DNA from: JALJPB01 sp034111045
GTDB taxonomy: Bacteria; Pseudomonadota; Gammaproteobacteria; Enterobacterales; Alteromonadaceae
DNA length: 64,000 nucleotides
Assembly (NCBI GenBank): GCA_034111045.1
Contig: JAWUYA010000065.1
Location: 25,813 to 89,812 of the forward strand
Reading direction: 5' to 3'
Shown here: positions 1 through 8,495 of the stretch, piece by piece
Layout of the letters: every line of letters starts with the position of its first letter
How positions within the stretch are numbered: the first letter of the stretch is position 1
Program-made: the position numbers and the translations under genes
Notes under the pieces: model-generated
Told to the model about the DNA's origin: nothing
Databases searched by the model: none
The model's input: the letters and a program-made list of their open reading frames with translations, nothing else

Positions 1-15
1 TAAAGTTTCAGACAT
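1..15 (-). CDS. mlaF: Probable MlaF start, lipid ABC transporter ATPase (partial)
   Basis: An ATG at 15 reading leftwards gives only five codons (MSETL) before the window ends. It is preceded by AGGA at 23-20, a well-placed ribosome binding site. The identity is inferred from context: in enterobacteria and relatives mlaF lies next to yrbG and is transcribed divergently from it, as would be the case here. MlaF is the ATPase of the MlaFEDB retrograde phospholipid transporter. Nothing in five residues confirms the family. Confidence 0.4.
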
Positions 16-335
16 GTTTTCCTAATGCGACTACCCTTAAGAGCCTAAGAGTATTTTCAACGTTAATTGTAAAGACCGACGAATATTACCCTAGCCAATA
101 AAATTGTTCATTAAAAATCATCGATAAAGGAATAATTTAACGGTTAAATTCATAATATCTTGTAAGTAAATGTAAAACTAATGTAGATTTAAGCTAATAA
201 TTACTTTTTTTGCTGTCTTTAGTGAATATTGCTTTTGTTTTACTAAGCAAGGAGCGACAATTTAGTATTAATATCAATGTTCGAATATTTTATTCCTTTA
301 TCCCATCATCATTGATATAAATTTTGGAGTTGTTA
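16..335. promoter_or_regulatory. Divergent intergenic region upstream of yrbG
   Basis: This AT-rich stretch separates the probable mlaF start from yrbG. It holds no convincing open reading frame on either strand and must contain the promoters for both directions. I could not pick out a reliable -35/-10 pair. GGAG at 326-329 is the ribosome binding site of yrbG. Confidence 0.5.
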
Positions 336-1319
336 ATGGTCATTCAGGTTTTAATTTTATTCATCGCATTAGTGATTTTAGTGTGGAGTGCTGACAAATT
401 TGTTTTAGGTGCATCTTCTTTAGCAAGAAACATGGGCATATCACCAATGATTATTGGCTTAACCATAGTTGCCATGGGCTCTTCAGCTCCTGAGATGATG
501 GTTGCTGCATCAGCTTCTTTACAAGGTAACCCTGACACTGCGATAGGCAATGCTATTGGCTCAAACATCATCAATATTGCCTTAGTATTAGGTTTAACCG
601 TAATGATTAAACCTATGGTGATATCTTCATCAATTATTAAACAAGAACTCCCTCTGGTTTTATTACTTACTTTTCTTACCTACTGGATGCTTTCTGATAA
701 CATTTTTACTTTTTGGGAAGGAGGAATTTTATTGGTTGGCTTTTTTACTTTTATCGCTACTCTATTAATAAAAGCCTTAAAACAAAGAAAAAACCACAGT
801 CCTGATGACCCGATGGTCATAGAGGCTGAACACGAATTACCTGAAGTTACGGGTAGCTTAAAGTCAGTTTTTTGGTTAATTGTTGGCATAGTATTATTAA
901 TATTAAGTGCTCACTATCTCGTTGAGTCAGCTGTTTTCATTGCTAAGGCTTTTGGTATCAGTGATTTAGTCATTGGACTGACGGTAATTGCTATTGGTAC
1001 TAGTTTGCCGGAATTAGCAGCAAGCATTGCCAGTGTGATGAAACAAGAAGACGACTTAGCCTTAGGTAATATTATTGGCTCTAATATTTTCAATATTCTT
1101 GCCGTGCTCCCTTTTGCGGGATTAATTGCACCCGGGCCAGTAGACCCTGAAGCAATCACTCGCGACATTCCAATGATGATAGCAATCACCTTGTTGTTAT
1201 TTGTTTTATGTTTTAGTCGTCAGCTTGGTTATTTTAGGATAACCCGTTTTAAAGGTGCATTATTGGTGTTAAGTTTTGTCGGTTATCAAATTTTATTATT
1301 TAGTGAAATCGCTCATTAA
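336..1319 (+). CDS. yrbG: Calcium/sodium antiporter YrbG
   Basis: Inner-membrane cation exchanger of the Ca2+/cation antiporter (CaCA) family. The protein has two homologous halves, each with the alpha-repeat signature: GSSAPE in the first half and GTSLPELA in the second, separated by a charged cytoplasmic loop around residues 140-180. Multiple hydrophobic helices cover the rest. I place the start at ATG 336 (327 residues), because GGAG at 326-329 sits six bases before it; an upstream TTG at 324 would put the ribosome binding site inside the gene. It leads the kds-lpt-rpoN cluster, as in Escherichia coli, with kdsD 21 bases downstream. The physiological ion is not provable from sequence. Confidence 0.92.
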   Translation: MVIQVLILFIALVILVWSADKFVLGASSLARNMGISPMIIGLTIVAMGSSAPEMMVAASASLQGNPDTAIGNAIGSNIINIALVLGLTVMIKPMVISSSIIKQELPLVLLLTFLTYWMLSDNIFTFWEGGILLVGFFTFIATLLIKALKQRKNHSPDDPMVIEAEHELPEVTGSLKSVFWLIVGIVLLILSAHYLVESAVFIAKAFGISDLVIGLTVIAIGTSLPELAASIASVMKQEDDLALGNIIGSNIFNILAVLPFAGLIAPGPVDPEAITRDIPMMIAITLLLFVLCFSRQLGYFRITRFKGALLVLSFVGYQILLFSEIAH

Positions 1320-1340
1320 CTATCAATGTAAAGAATAATT

Positions 1341-2306
1341 ATGAAAAATTTTAAGCAACTCGCCAACCAAGTTATTGAGATTGAACAACAAGCAATAAAA
1401 GAATTATTGCAATATGTTGATAATAGCTTTGAATTAGCTTGTCAATTGATGTTTGACTGCCAAGGCAGAATAATAGTTATCGGTATGGGGAAGTCTGGAC
1501 ACATAGGTGGAAAAATTGCGGCTACGCTAGCCAGTACTGGCTCGCCTTCTTTTTTTGTTCATCCTGGTGAAGCCAGTCATGGTGATTTAGGGATGATCAC
1601 CAGTGAGGATGTTGTTTTAACAATTTCTAATTCTGGTGAAACAGGTGAAGTACTCGCTATCATCCCAGTAATAAAACGCCTTGGTGCTAAGCTGATATCT
1701 ATGACAGGTAATCCATCATCAACCTTGGCTAAACTTGCTGATACCCACGTGTGTATCAAAGTATCAAAAGAAGCATGTCCTTTAGGATTAACACCTACCT
1801 CAAGTACTACTGCAGCATTAGTTATGGGGGATGCCATAGCCGTTGCTCTACTTAATGCCAGAGGCTTTACTGCGAACGATTTTGCTTTATCTCATCCAGG
1901 AGGTAGCCTAGGTAAACAATTATTGTTGCGACTCAAAGACATTATGCATACCGGACAACGTTTACCTATTGTCTCTAAGTCTGCTTTGATCAAAGAGGCT
2001 TTAATTGAAATGTCATTAAAAGGCTTAGGCATGACAGCCGTGGTAGATAATAACAATCAACTCATTGGCTTATTTACCGATGGTGATTTACGAAGAATAT
2101 TAGATGAAAAAATCAATATTCACCAGGATGTAATTACCAGTGTCATGACTCAATCACCCACCATAGCCACTGCCGATATGTTAGCAGCTCAAGCATTAAA
2201 AATAATGGAAGATAAAAAGATCAATGGGTTGATCATAGTAAATGAAAATAACAACCCAGTTGGTGCGATGAATATGCATGATTTATTATCGTCTGGAGTG
2301 TTATAA
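1341..2306 (+). CDS. kdsD: Arabinose-5-phosphate isomerase KdsD
   Basis: Cytoplasmic enzyme converting ribulose 5-phosphate to arabinose 5-phosphate, the first step of Kdo synthesis for LPS. The 321 residues contain an N-terminal SIS sugar isomerase domain (about 40-175) with the GMGKSGHIGGK phosphate-binding segment and a serine-rich SNSGET loop, followed by two CBS domains (about 205-260 and 270-320). H80 in the HPGEASHGD segment corresponds to a conserved active-site region. Length matches the family. The stop codon shares one base with the kdsC start (TAATG), so the two are translationally coupled. Confidence 0.96.
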   Translation: MKNFKQLANQVIEIEQQAIKELLQYVDNSFELACQLMFDCQGRIIVIGMGKSGHIGGKIAATLASTGSPSFFVHPGEASHGDLGMITSEDVVLTISNSGETGEVLAIIPVIKRLGAKLISMTGNPSSTLAKLADTHVCIKVSKEACPLGLTPTSSTTAALVMGDAIAVALLNARGFTANDFALSHPGGSLGKQLLLRLKDIMHTGQRLPIVSKSALIKEALIEMSLKGLGMTAVVDNNNQLIGLFTDGDLRRILDEKINIHQDVITSVMTQSPTIATADMLAAQALKIMEDKKINGLIIVNENNNPVGAMNMHDLLSSGVL

Positions 2307-2866
2307 TGTTGACTACTTTACGCAATACTCTTTATGGCTTTGTTGCTCCAGAAATTTTAGCAAAAGCGAAAAACATTAAATTATTAGTATGTGATGTCGA
2401 TGGTGTATTTTCTGATGGTCGTATTTATTTAGGTAATGAAGGTGAAGAGCTCAAGGCCTTTCATACCAAAGACGGTTTTGGCATAAAAGCCTTAGGGGCT
2501 AGTGGTATTGACGTGGCTATTATAACAGGTAGACGTTCTCAAATAGTCATTACTCGAATGAAAGCGTTAAATGTCCGCCATATCATTCAAGGTGAAGAAG
2601 ATAAACTGCCTGCGTTAAAAACATTAGCGCAACAACAGCAAATTGAATTATCCGAGATCGCTTATATTGGCGATGATGTGCCTGATCTTACCTGCATAAA
2701 AAATGTTGGGTTAGGTATTGCTGTTCGTGATGCTCACCCAAGTGTATTATCAGGAGCAGACTATACAACCTATACTCTAGGTGGCTTTGGTGCGGTAAGA
2801 GAAATATGTGATCTAATAATGCAATGCCAAGGTACATTGTCAGATGCTAAAGGCTCTAGCCTATGA
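2306..2866 (+). CDS. kdsC: Kdo-8-phosphate phosphatase KdsC
   Basis: HAD-superfamily phosphatase that removes phosphate from Kdo 8-phosphate, the step before CMP-Kdo formation. The catalytic DVD pair is D30 and D32, in a CDVDGVFSDG context; KDGFGIKAL and the later GDDVPDL motif supply the remaining HAD motifs. At 186 residues it is the normal size of this cap-less HAD subclass, which works as a tetramer. It overlaps kdsD by one base and lptC by four (ATGA), consistent with one operon for Kdo synthesis and LPS export. Confidence 0.96.
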   Translation: MLTTLRNTLYGFVAPEILAKAKNIKLLVCDVDGVFSDGRIYLGNEGEELKAFHTKDGFGIKALGASGIDVAIITGRRSQIVITRMKALNVRHIIQGEEDKLPALKTLAQQQQIELSEIAYIGDDVPDLTCIKNVGLGIAVRDAHPSVLSGADYTTYTLGGFGAVREICDLIMQCQGTLSDAKGSSL

Positions 2867-3429
2867 GTTTACTCTCTCGATGGGCGTTAGGTATCTTTGC
2901 CATTGCAGCTATTCTTTATGGTCTAACGCAGTGGCGTAATGCGGTTCAAAAGCCAACGCCTTCTATTGATAGAGCCTTAACACCCGATTTTATTGCCGAG
3001 TCATTAAAAAGTGCTATTTATAATAAAGAAGGTACTCTTTCTCATGAAATTGAAGCTGATCGTATGGAACATTATACCGAGCTTGAATTTACTCACTTTG
3101 AACTACCTAATTATACTTTATACCCAAAGAATTCGAGCTCACCTTGGCAAGTTAAAGCAAAAGAAGCAACACTTTACAACAATAACCTAGTAATATTAAA
3201 AAATGCCGTCAGAATTACCAGCACAGAACCCGAAGCTTTCATACAAGCCGTTCACAGTAGGGCCCTAGAGTTAGATTTAAATACCAACATTATCAGCTCA
3301 GTTCAAGAAGTTATTGTTTACGGTAAAAATTTCACTATGTATGGTTCTGGATTAATCATTAACTTAAATACAACACAGATGACATTAACGCAACATGAAA
3401 AAACTACTATTAAAAAAAATAAGAGCTAG
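2863..3429 (+). CDS. lptC: LPS export protein LptC
   Basis: Bitopic inner-membrane subunit of the Lpt machine that takes LPS from the LptB2FG transporter and hands it to LptA. A single N-terminal helix (about residues 7-25) anchors it, and the remaining periplasmic part is the beta-jellyroll typical of LptC. The 188-residue length fits the family. It starts inside the end of kdsC, and its 3' end overlaps the lptA start by 35 bases, an unusually long overlap that ties their translation together. Assignment rests on sequence character plus the invariant lptC-lptA-lptB order. Confidence 0.92.
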   Translation: MSLLSRWALGIFAIAAILYGLTQWRNAVQKPTPSIDRALTPDFIAESLKSAIYNKEGTLSHEIEADRMEHYTELEFTHFELPNYTLYPKNSSSPWQVKAKEATLYNNNLVILKNAVRITSTEPEAFIQAVHSRALELDLNTNIISSVQEVIVYGKNFTMYGSGLIINLNTTQMTLTQHEKTTIKKNKS

Positions 3430-3910
3430 TTTACTAATTTTAGTTCCTCTAGTGATTACACCGCAAGTAATGTCTGCTGACAATACCGATCTTGAACAAG
3501 AGATTCTTATTTCAGCGAATCGCCAAGCGGGTGATTTAAAAAATAAAATTGCTAGCTACATTGGTGATGTTGTCATCAAACAAGGCACGTTAATTATTCG
3601 TGCTGATTCTGTTAAAATTTATCAAGCAAAAATTGATGAAGAGGTTTATATTGCTCAAGGTAAACCTGCCAAATTTGAACAAATATTAGCTGATGGGAGT
3701 AAAATTTCCTTACAGGCTGACGAAATAAAATATGAACCCGCAATTCATGCTATTGTTATTACAGGTAATGCCTTATTACAACAAGCGGGTAGCGAAGTCA
3801 GAGGGAGTAAAATAACTTACAACACTATAACAGAACAACTTGATGCCATTGGCAACCTTAATGAAAAAACCTCTACCGTTTTACAACCAAAAAAAAAGGC
3901 TAACCCATAA
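3395..3910 (+). CDS. lptA: LPS transport periplasmic protein LptA
   Basis: Periplasmic bridge protein that polymerises into the jellyroll conduit carrying LPS to the outer membrane. A classic signal peptide covers residues 1-28 (lysine-rich n-region, hydrophobic core, VMSA before the predicted cleavage). The mature part has the OstA/LptA-type repeats, with segments such as GDVVIKQGTLIIRADSV and ITGNALLQQAGSEVRG. The C-terminus is lysine-rich. It starts within lptC and is followed three bases later by lptB. Confidence 0.94.
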   Translation: MKKLLLKKIRASLLILVPLVITPQVMSADNTDLEQEILISANRQAGDLKNKIASYIGDVVIKQGTLIIRADSVKIYQAKIDEEVYIAQGKPAKFEQILADGSKISLQADEIKYEPAIHAIVITGNALLQQAGSEVRGSKITYNTITEQLDAIGNLNEKTSTVLQPKKKANP

Positions 3911-3913
3911 AGT

Positions 3914-4645
3914 ATGACAACAGCGACACTTATCGCCAATGGTTTGGCTAAAGCATATAAAAAACGTTTAGTGGTTAAAAATGTCAGTTTACAAGTATCT
4001 GCTGGGCAAATTGTCGGTCTACTAGGGCCAAATGGTGCTGGCAAAACCACTTCATTTTATATGATTGTTGGGTTAGTTCCTAATGATAGTGGCAGTATTC
4101 TGCTCAATAATGAAGATGTTACCCTCGCTCCTATGCATGAAAGAGCCCGTAAAGGTATTGGTTATCTCCCTCAGGAAGCTTCTATTTTTAGAAAACTGAC
4201 CGTTACTGATAACATTATGGCCATTTTACAAACTCGTAAAGAGCTCAATGATATTCAACGCCAAGAGAAACTTGATCATTTATTGGAAGAGTTTCATATT
4301 AGTCATATTAAAGACAATTTAGGTATGAGTTTATCAGGTGGTGAAAGACGCCGAGTAGAAATTGCGAGGGCATTAGCTGCCGATCCAAAATTTATTTTAC
4401 TTGATGAACCCTTTGCCGGTGTTGATCCCATTTCAGTAGGCGATATTAAAAAAATCATTATTCAGTTAAAAGAACGTGGTATTGGAATTTTAATTACCGA
4501 CCATAATGTCAGAGAAACTCTTGATGTATGTGAACATGCATATATCGTCAGTCATGGTGAATTAATCGCTGAAGGTAATGCAGATCAAATACTTGCAAAT
4601 CAGCATGTAAGAGATGTATACCTAGGCGAACAATTCACGCTATAG
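3914..4645 (+). CDS. lptB: LPS export ABC transporter ATPase LptB
   Basis: Cytoplasmic ATPase that powers LPS extraction from the inner membrane as a dimer with LptF and LptG. Walker A is GPNGAGKT (38-45), the ABC signature LSGGE is at 140-144, and Walker B ends in DEP at 164-166, with an H-loop in the ITDHNVRET segment. At 243 residues it is full length. The lptF and lptG permeases are not in this window, as is usual. The 81-base gap to rpoN may hold an extra promoter. Confidence 0.97.
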   Translation: MTTATLIANGLAKAYKKRLVVKNVSLQVSAGQIVGLLGPNGAGKTTSFYMIVGLVPNDSGSILLNNEDVTLAPMHERARKGIGYLPQEASIFRKLTVTDNIMAILQTRKELNDIQRQEKLDHLLEEFHISHIKDNLGMSLSGGERRRVEIARALAADPKFILLDEPFAGVDPISVGDIKKIIIQLKERGIGILITDHNVRETLDVCEHAYIVSHGELIAEGNADQILANQHVRDVYLGEQFTL

Positions 4646-4726
4646 TAAAATATACATTAACAACCCCTCATTTGGATAAGTTAAACTATGCTTTATTTAA
4701 ACCAACTAAGAAGATTATAAAGGTAA

Positions 4727-6238
4727 ATGCGCCCTACACTACAACTCCGTATTGGACAACATTTAACCATGACACCGCAGCTGCAACAAGCGATAAAGCT
4801 ATTGCAGTTGTCGACGTTAGACCTTCAGCAAGAAATTCAAGAAGCGCTTGAAAGTAACCCATTATTAGAAGTTGAAGAAGCTGCCCCGCTAGATAATGAA
4901 AACAAAGCGGATCACCTTGAAGAAGGATTTACTCCCACAGTAACATCATCAGAGCAAGCAACAAGTGATGGCAGTGAAGACTCTTTACCAACAATTGATG
5001 AAATTAGCAGTGCTGAGGCTATGGAAAACACTGATATCCCTGATGAACTTAATATGGATACCACTTGGGATGAAAACTATAGCGCAGGCACCTCAAACTC
5101 AAATGTTGGCAGTGGTTCAACTTCCGAAGATTTTACCTATCAAGGTGAAACAACAGACTCTATTCAAGATCACCTGATGTGGCAAATGGAGCTCACGCCA
5201 TTCACCGATAGAGACAGAGCAATAGCTACGGCTATTATAGACGGTGTTGATGATGCGGGCTATCTAACGATTAGCTGTGAAGATATACTTGAAAGTGTTG
5301 CCAATGCCGAAGTTGAATTAGATGAAGTAGAAGCGGTGTTAAAACGCATTAATATGTTTGATCCTATCGGCGTAGCTGCTCGTTCCATTGCCGAGTGTTT
5401 GATGATTCAGCTTAACCAATTTGATGCTGATACACCTTGGTTAGCCGAAAGCAAATTGATTATCAGTGAGCATATTGACTTATTAGGTAGTCGTGATTAC
5501 CGACAATTGATGCGTAAAACAAAATTAAAAGAAGATCAACTCCGCGAAGTTATGCGCCTGATTCAATCACTCACCCCGCGCCCTGGTGATGCGGTTATAA
5601 AAAGTGATGACCAATATGTCATTCCTGATGTGTCTGTTGAGAAAAAAAATGGTCGATGGGTCGTTGAACTTAACCCTGATACCGCGCCAAAGCTTTCCAT
5701 CAATCAACAATATGCAGCACTAACGCGGTCAATGAAATCGTCAGCTGACAATCAATTTATCCGCTCAAATTTACAAGATGCAAAATGGTTTATAAAATCT
5801 CTTGAGCAGCGTAATGATACTTTATTAAAAGTATCAAACTGTATTGTTCAGCGTCAACAAGGGTTTTTTGAATACGGAGCTGAAGCAATGCGTCCTATGG
5901 TGCTCAATGATATTGCTGAATCTGTTGATATGCATGAATCAACTATCTCGAGAGTAACTACTCAGAAATATATGCATACCCCGAGAGGAATATTTGAACT
6001 GAAGTATTTTTTCTCAAGTCATGTAAGCACAGAAAATGGTGGTGAATGCTCATCTACCGCTATTAGAGTATTAATCAAAAAACTTATAGCTGCGGAAATT
6101 CCAGCTAAACCTTTAAGTGATAGTAAAATAGCAGATTTGTTAGCCTGTCAAGGTATCAATGTTGCAAGAAGAACAATAGCCAAATATAGAGAATCTTTGA
6201 CTATACCTCCTTCCAATCAAAGAAAAAGTTTACTTTAA
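4727..6238 (+). CDS. rpoN: RNA polymerase sigma-54 factor RpoN
   Basis: Sigma factor for -24/-12 promoters, needing AAA+ activators such as NtrC. The glutamine- and leucine-rich region I (residues 1-50, with TPQLQQAIKLLQLS) contacts the activator. An acidic low-complexity region II runs to about 145. Region III follows, with the core-binding domain and a helix-turn-helix near 385-410. The RpoN box ARRTIAKYR lies at 480-488 and reads the -24 element. The 503 residues are typical of the family. It sits upstream of hpf and ptsN as in most gammaproteobacteria. A likely target in this window is the glnA promoter at 63.6 kb. Confidence 0.98.
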   Translation: MRPTLQLRIGQHLTMTPQLQQAIKLLQLSTLDLQQEIQEALESNPLLEVEEAAPLDNENKADHLEEGFTPTVTSSEQATSDGSEDSLPTIDEISSAEAMENTDIPDELNMDTTWDENYSAGTSNSNVGSGSTSEDFTYQGETTDSIQDHLMWQMELTPFTDRDRAIATAIIDGVDDAGYLTISCEDILESVANAEVELDEVEAVLKRINMFDPIGVAARSIAECLMIQLNQFDADTPWLAESKLIISEHIDLLGSRDYRQLMRKTKLKEDQLREVMRLIQSLTPRPGDAVIKSDDQYVIPDVSVEKKNGRWVVELNPDTAPKLSINQQYAALTRSMKSSADNQFIRSNLQDAKWFIKSLEQRNDTLLKVSNCIVQRQQGFFEYGAEAMRPMVLNDIAESVDMHESTISRVTTQKYMHTPRGIFELKYFFSSHVSTENGGECSSTAIRVLIKKLIAAEIPAKPLSDSKIADLLACQGINVARRTIAKYRESLTIPPSNQRKSLL

Positions 6239-6278
6239 CTATAATATCGGCATTTTTTAATTCATAAGGACTACGTTT

Positions 6279-6566
6279 ATGCAAATTAACCTTAGCGGCC
6301 ACCATGTAGAAATTACCCGTTCATTAAGAGGATATGTTAATTCTAAATTTGCCAAAGTAGAAAGGCATTTTGATCATATTAATAATGTTCAAGTTATACT
6401 TACTGTTGAGAAATTAAAACAGTCTGCCGAAGCTACATTACACCTCAAAGGCAGCGAAATATTTGCCTCTGCGAACAACGAGGATATGTATACAGCGATA
6501 GATTTATTAATCGATAAACTTGATAAACAAATCCTTAAATACAAAGGTAAACACAATCAACATTAA
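6279..6566 (+). CDS. hpf: Ribosome hibernation promoting factor
   Basis: Small 95-residue protein that binds the 30S decoding channel and promotes formation of inactive 100S ribosomes in stationary phase. It is the short HPF form, with the beta-alpha-beta-beta-beta-alpha fold seen in the opening MQINLSGHHVEIT strand, the helix with RGYVNSKFAKVERHF, and the DMYTAIDLLIDKLDKQI helix. AAGGA at 6266-6270 is a good ribosome binding site. Its place between rpoN and ptsN is conserved. Confidence 0.95.
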   Translation: MQINLSGHHVEITRSLRGYVNSKFAKVERHFDHINNVQVILTVEKLKQSAEATLHLKGSEIFASANNEDMYTAIDLLIDKLDKQILKYKGKHNQH

Positions 6567-6689
6567 CTTAGCTTTGGCTATTTTATATAGGGTAACGATC
6601 ATTAATATTACTTGTTGCTATCTTTGCTAAAGTATCAATCGGGGCACAAGTGAATAAATGACATATTTAGCAAGATTGCAGAAAATATT

Positions 6690-7142
6690 ATGAAGTTGCA
6701 AGAAATTCTCACTCCAGACTGTACTCAATGTTTAGCTACTGTTAGCAGCAAAAAAAGAGTGCTAGAAATGATTTGTTCTTTAGCGAGCAATAAAATCCCA
6801 GAGATTGATCAACATCAATTACTTGACAGCCTGATGGCACGAGAGAAAATGGGTAGCACAGGAATAGGAAACGGTATTGCGATCCCTCATGGTAGGCTTA
6901 GTAATGCACATCATGTTATAGCCGTATTAATTACCACACAAAAACCAATAGCATTTGATGCCATTGACAACCGAGCCGTTGACATTTTTATTGCTCTTTT
7001 TGTTCCTGAAAATTGCTGTGATGAACACCTGAGTACACTTCAAAGTATCTCTAAGCTATTTAGTGGTAAATATACCAGTAAAATGATCAGAAAATGCCAA
7101 ACCAATGAGCAGCTTTTTGAACTTATCCAAGCAATGAGCTAA
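6690..7142 (+). CDS. ptsN: Nitrogen PTS protein EIIA-Ntr
   Basis: Phosphoacceptor at the end of the nitrogen phosphotransferase chain (PtsP, NPr, EIIA-Ntr), which regulates potassium transport and other processes and does not import sugar. The active-site histidine is H67 in GNGIAIPHGR. The 150-residue fold is a lone EIIA domain of the fructose/mannitol family. A 123-base gap from hpf leaves space for a promoter, while rapZ follows after 32 bases. PtsP is not in the window. Confidence 0.95.
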   Translation: MKLQEILTPDCTQCLATVSSKKRVLEMICSLASNKIPEIDQHQLLDSLMAREKMGSTGIGNGIAIPHGRLSNAHHVIAVLITTQKPIAFDAIDNRAVDIFIALFVPENCCDEHLSTLQSISKLFSGKYTSKMIRKCQTNEQLFELIQAMS

Positions 7143-7174
7143 TTCGCTCAAAATAAAAATAATTAGGCAATATT

Positions 7175-8029
7175 ATGAAACTTATCATAGTCAGTGGTCG
7201 TTCTGGCTCAGGAAAATCGGTTGCACTCAGAGTATTGGAAGATTTAGGTCACTACTGTGTTGATAATATTCCCATTAATTTACTGCCTGCACTCATTCAT
7301 ACAGTAATCAATGACTATGAAACTATCGCAGTTAGCTTAGATGTAAGAAATTTACCTAAGGATCCCAAAGACATTCCTGAAATCCTTAATTATTTACCTA
7401 GTGCGGTTGAATTAACGATTCTTTATCTTGATGCTGATAGCACAGATTTAATCAGACGCTTTAGTGAAACTCGTCGGTTACATCCTTTAATTAAAAAACA
7501 CATTGCCTTAGATCAAGCCATTGATTTAGAAAAAGAGTTACTTGAGCCAATTTCTAGTAGGGCTGACTTGTATATAAATACCAGTAAACTTACACCTCAC
7601 CAACTTGCAGATTTGGTGAGAGAGCGTATCTTAGGTAAAAAAACTGGTGCCATGGTGCTGGTGTTTGAATCTTTTGGCTATAAACATGGTATACCTGTAG
7701 ATGCCGATTTTGTTTTTGATGCTCGGTTTTTACCAAACCCTTTTTGGGAAAAAGAATTAAAAACAATGACAGGACTAGATCTTCCTGTAAGAGATTTTTT
7801 AGCTAGTCAACCGATTATCACTAAATTTATCTGGCAAATTAATAGTTTTATGATGACATGGCTTCCACACCTTGAGCGTAATAATCGCAGTTATGTCACT
7901 ATCGCTATAGGCTGTACTGGTGGAAAACATCGCTCAGTTTATATTGCGGAATTACTGGCTAATAACTTCAGCAAAGAACGAGAAGATATTCAAACACGCC
8001 ATCGTGATATTGAATCACCTAGAACCTAA
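7175..8029 (+). CDS. rapZ: RNase adapter protein RapZ
   Basis: Nucleotide-binding protein which in enterobacteria brings RNase E to the small RNA GlmZ and so controls glucosamine-6-phosphate synthase. Walker A is GRSGSGKS at residues 8-15. The C-terminal domain carries the GCTGGKHRSVYIAE motif shared by the family. The 284 residues are full length. Whether GlmZ-type control exists in this organism cannot be seen here. It is followed by npr, as expected. Confidence 0.95.
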   Translation: MKLIIVSGRSGSGKSVALRVLEDLGHYCVDNIPINLLPALIHTVINDYETIAVSLDVRNLPKDPKDIPEILNYLPSAVELTILYLDADSTDLIRRFSETRRLHPLIKKHIALDQAIDLEKELLEPISSRADLYINTSKLTPHQLADLVRERILGKKTGAMVLVFESFGYKHGIPVDADFVFDARFLPNPFWEKELKTMTGLDLPVRDFLASQPIITKFIWQINSFMMTWLPHLERNNRSYVTIAIGCTGGKHRSVYIAELLANNFSKEREDIQTRHRDIESPRT

Positions 8030-8061
8030 CCACATCTATTTAGTTTAAGTTGAAAATAGCC

Positions 8062-8337
8062 ATGACAATCGTTGAAAGCCAAGTCGATATCACCAATAAA
8101 CTGGGGTTACATGCTCGAGCTGCAACCAAGCTTGCACAATTAAGCATGAAATTTAACGCTAAAATAACCTTAGTGCTTGAAAATAATCAAGCCGATGCGA
8201 GTAGTATTATGGCGATAATGTTATTAGCGGGTGCTAAAGGGAAATCAGTCAAAATAATCGCTGAAGGTGAAGATGCAGTAAAGGCGTTAAAGTGTATTTG
8301 CCAGTTAATCACAAATAAATTTGACGAACCAGAATAA
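8062..8337 (+). CDS. ptsO: Phosphocarrier protein NPr
   Basis: HPr-like carrier of the nitrogen PTS that passes phosphate from PtsP to EIIA-Ntr (PtsN, encoded two genes upstream). The phospho-histidine lies in the segment NKLGLHARAATKLA (H17 with the start used here). I use ATG 8062, giving 91 residues, because family members begin a few residues before this motif; a TTG at 8050 is possible. The protein is otherwise a typical compact HPr fold. Confidence 0.93.
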   Translation: MTIVESQVDITNKLGLHARAATKLAQLSMKFNAKITLVLENNQADASSIMAIMLLAGAKGKSVKIIAEGEDAVKALKCICQLITNKFDEPE

Positions 8338-8495
8338 CTAAAATTATCCTCTTAATATTATAATAAAGCTGATAAAAGTCCACAGTTACGATAAACTTTA
8401 TCCTTTAGGAAACTGTCTTCATTGTTGAATAATAATAACCACAGTTTTCATTTACCCTTTTTACTTTACCAAACCACTGCAGACAAGGCTGATAT

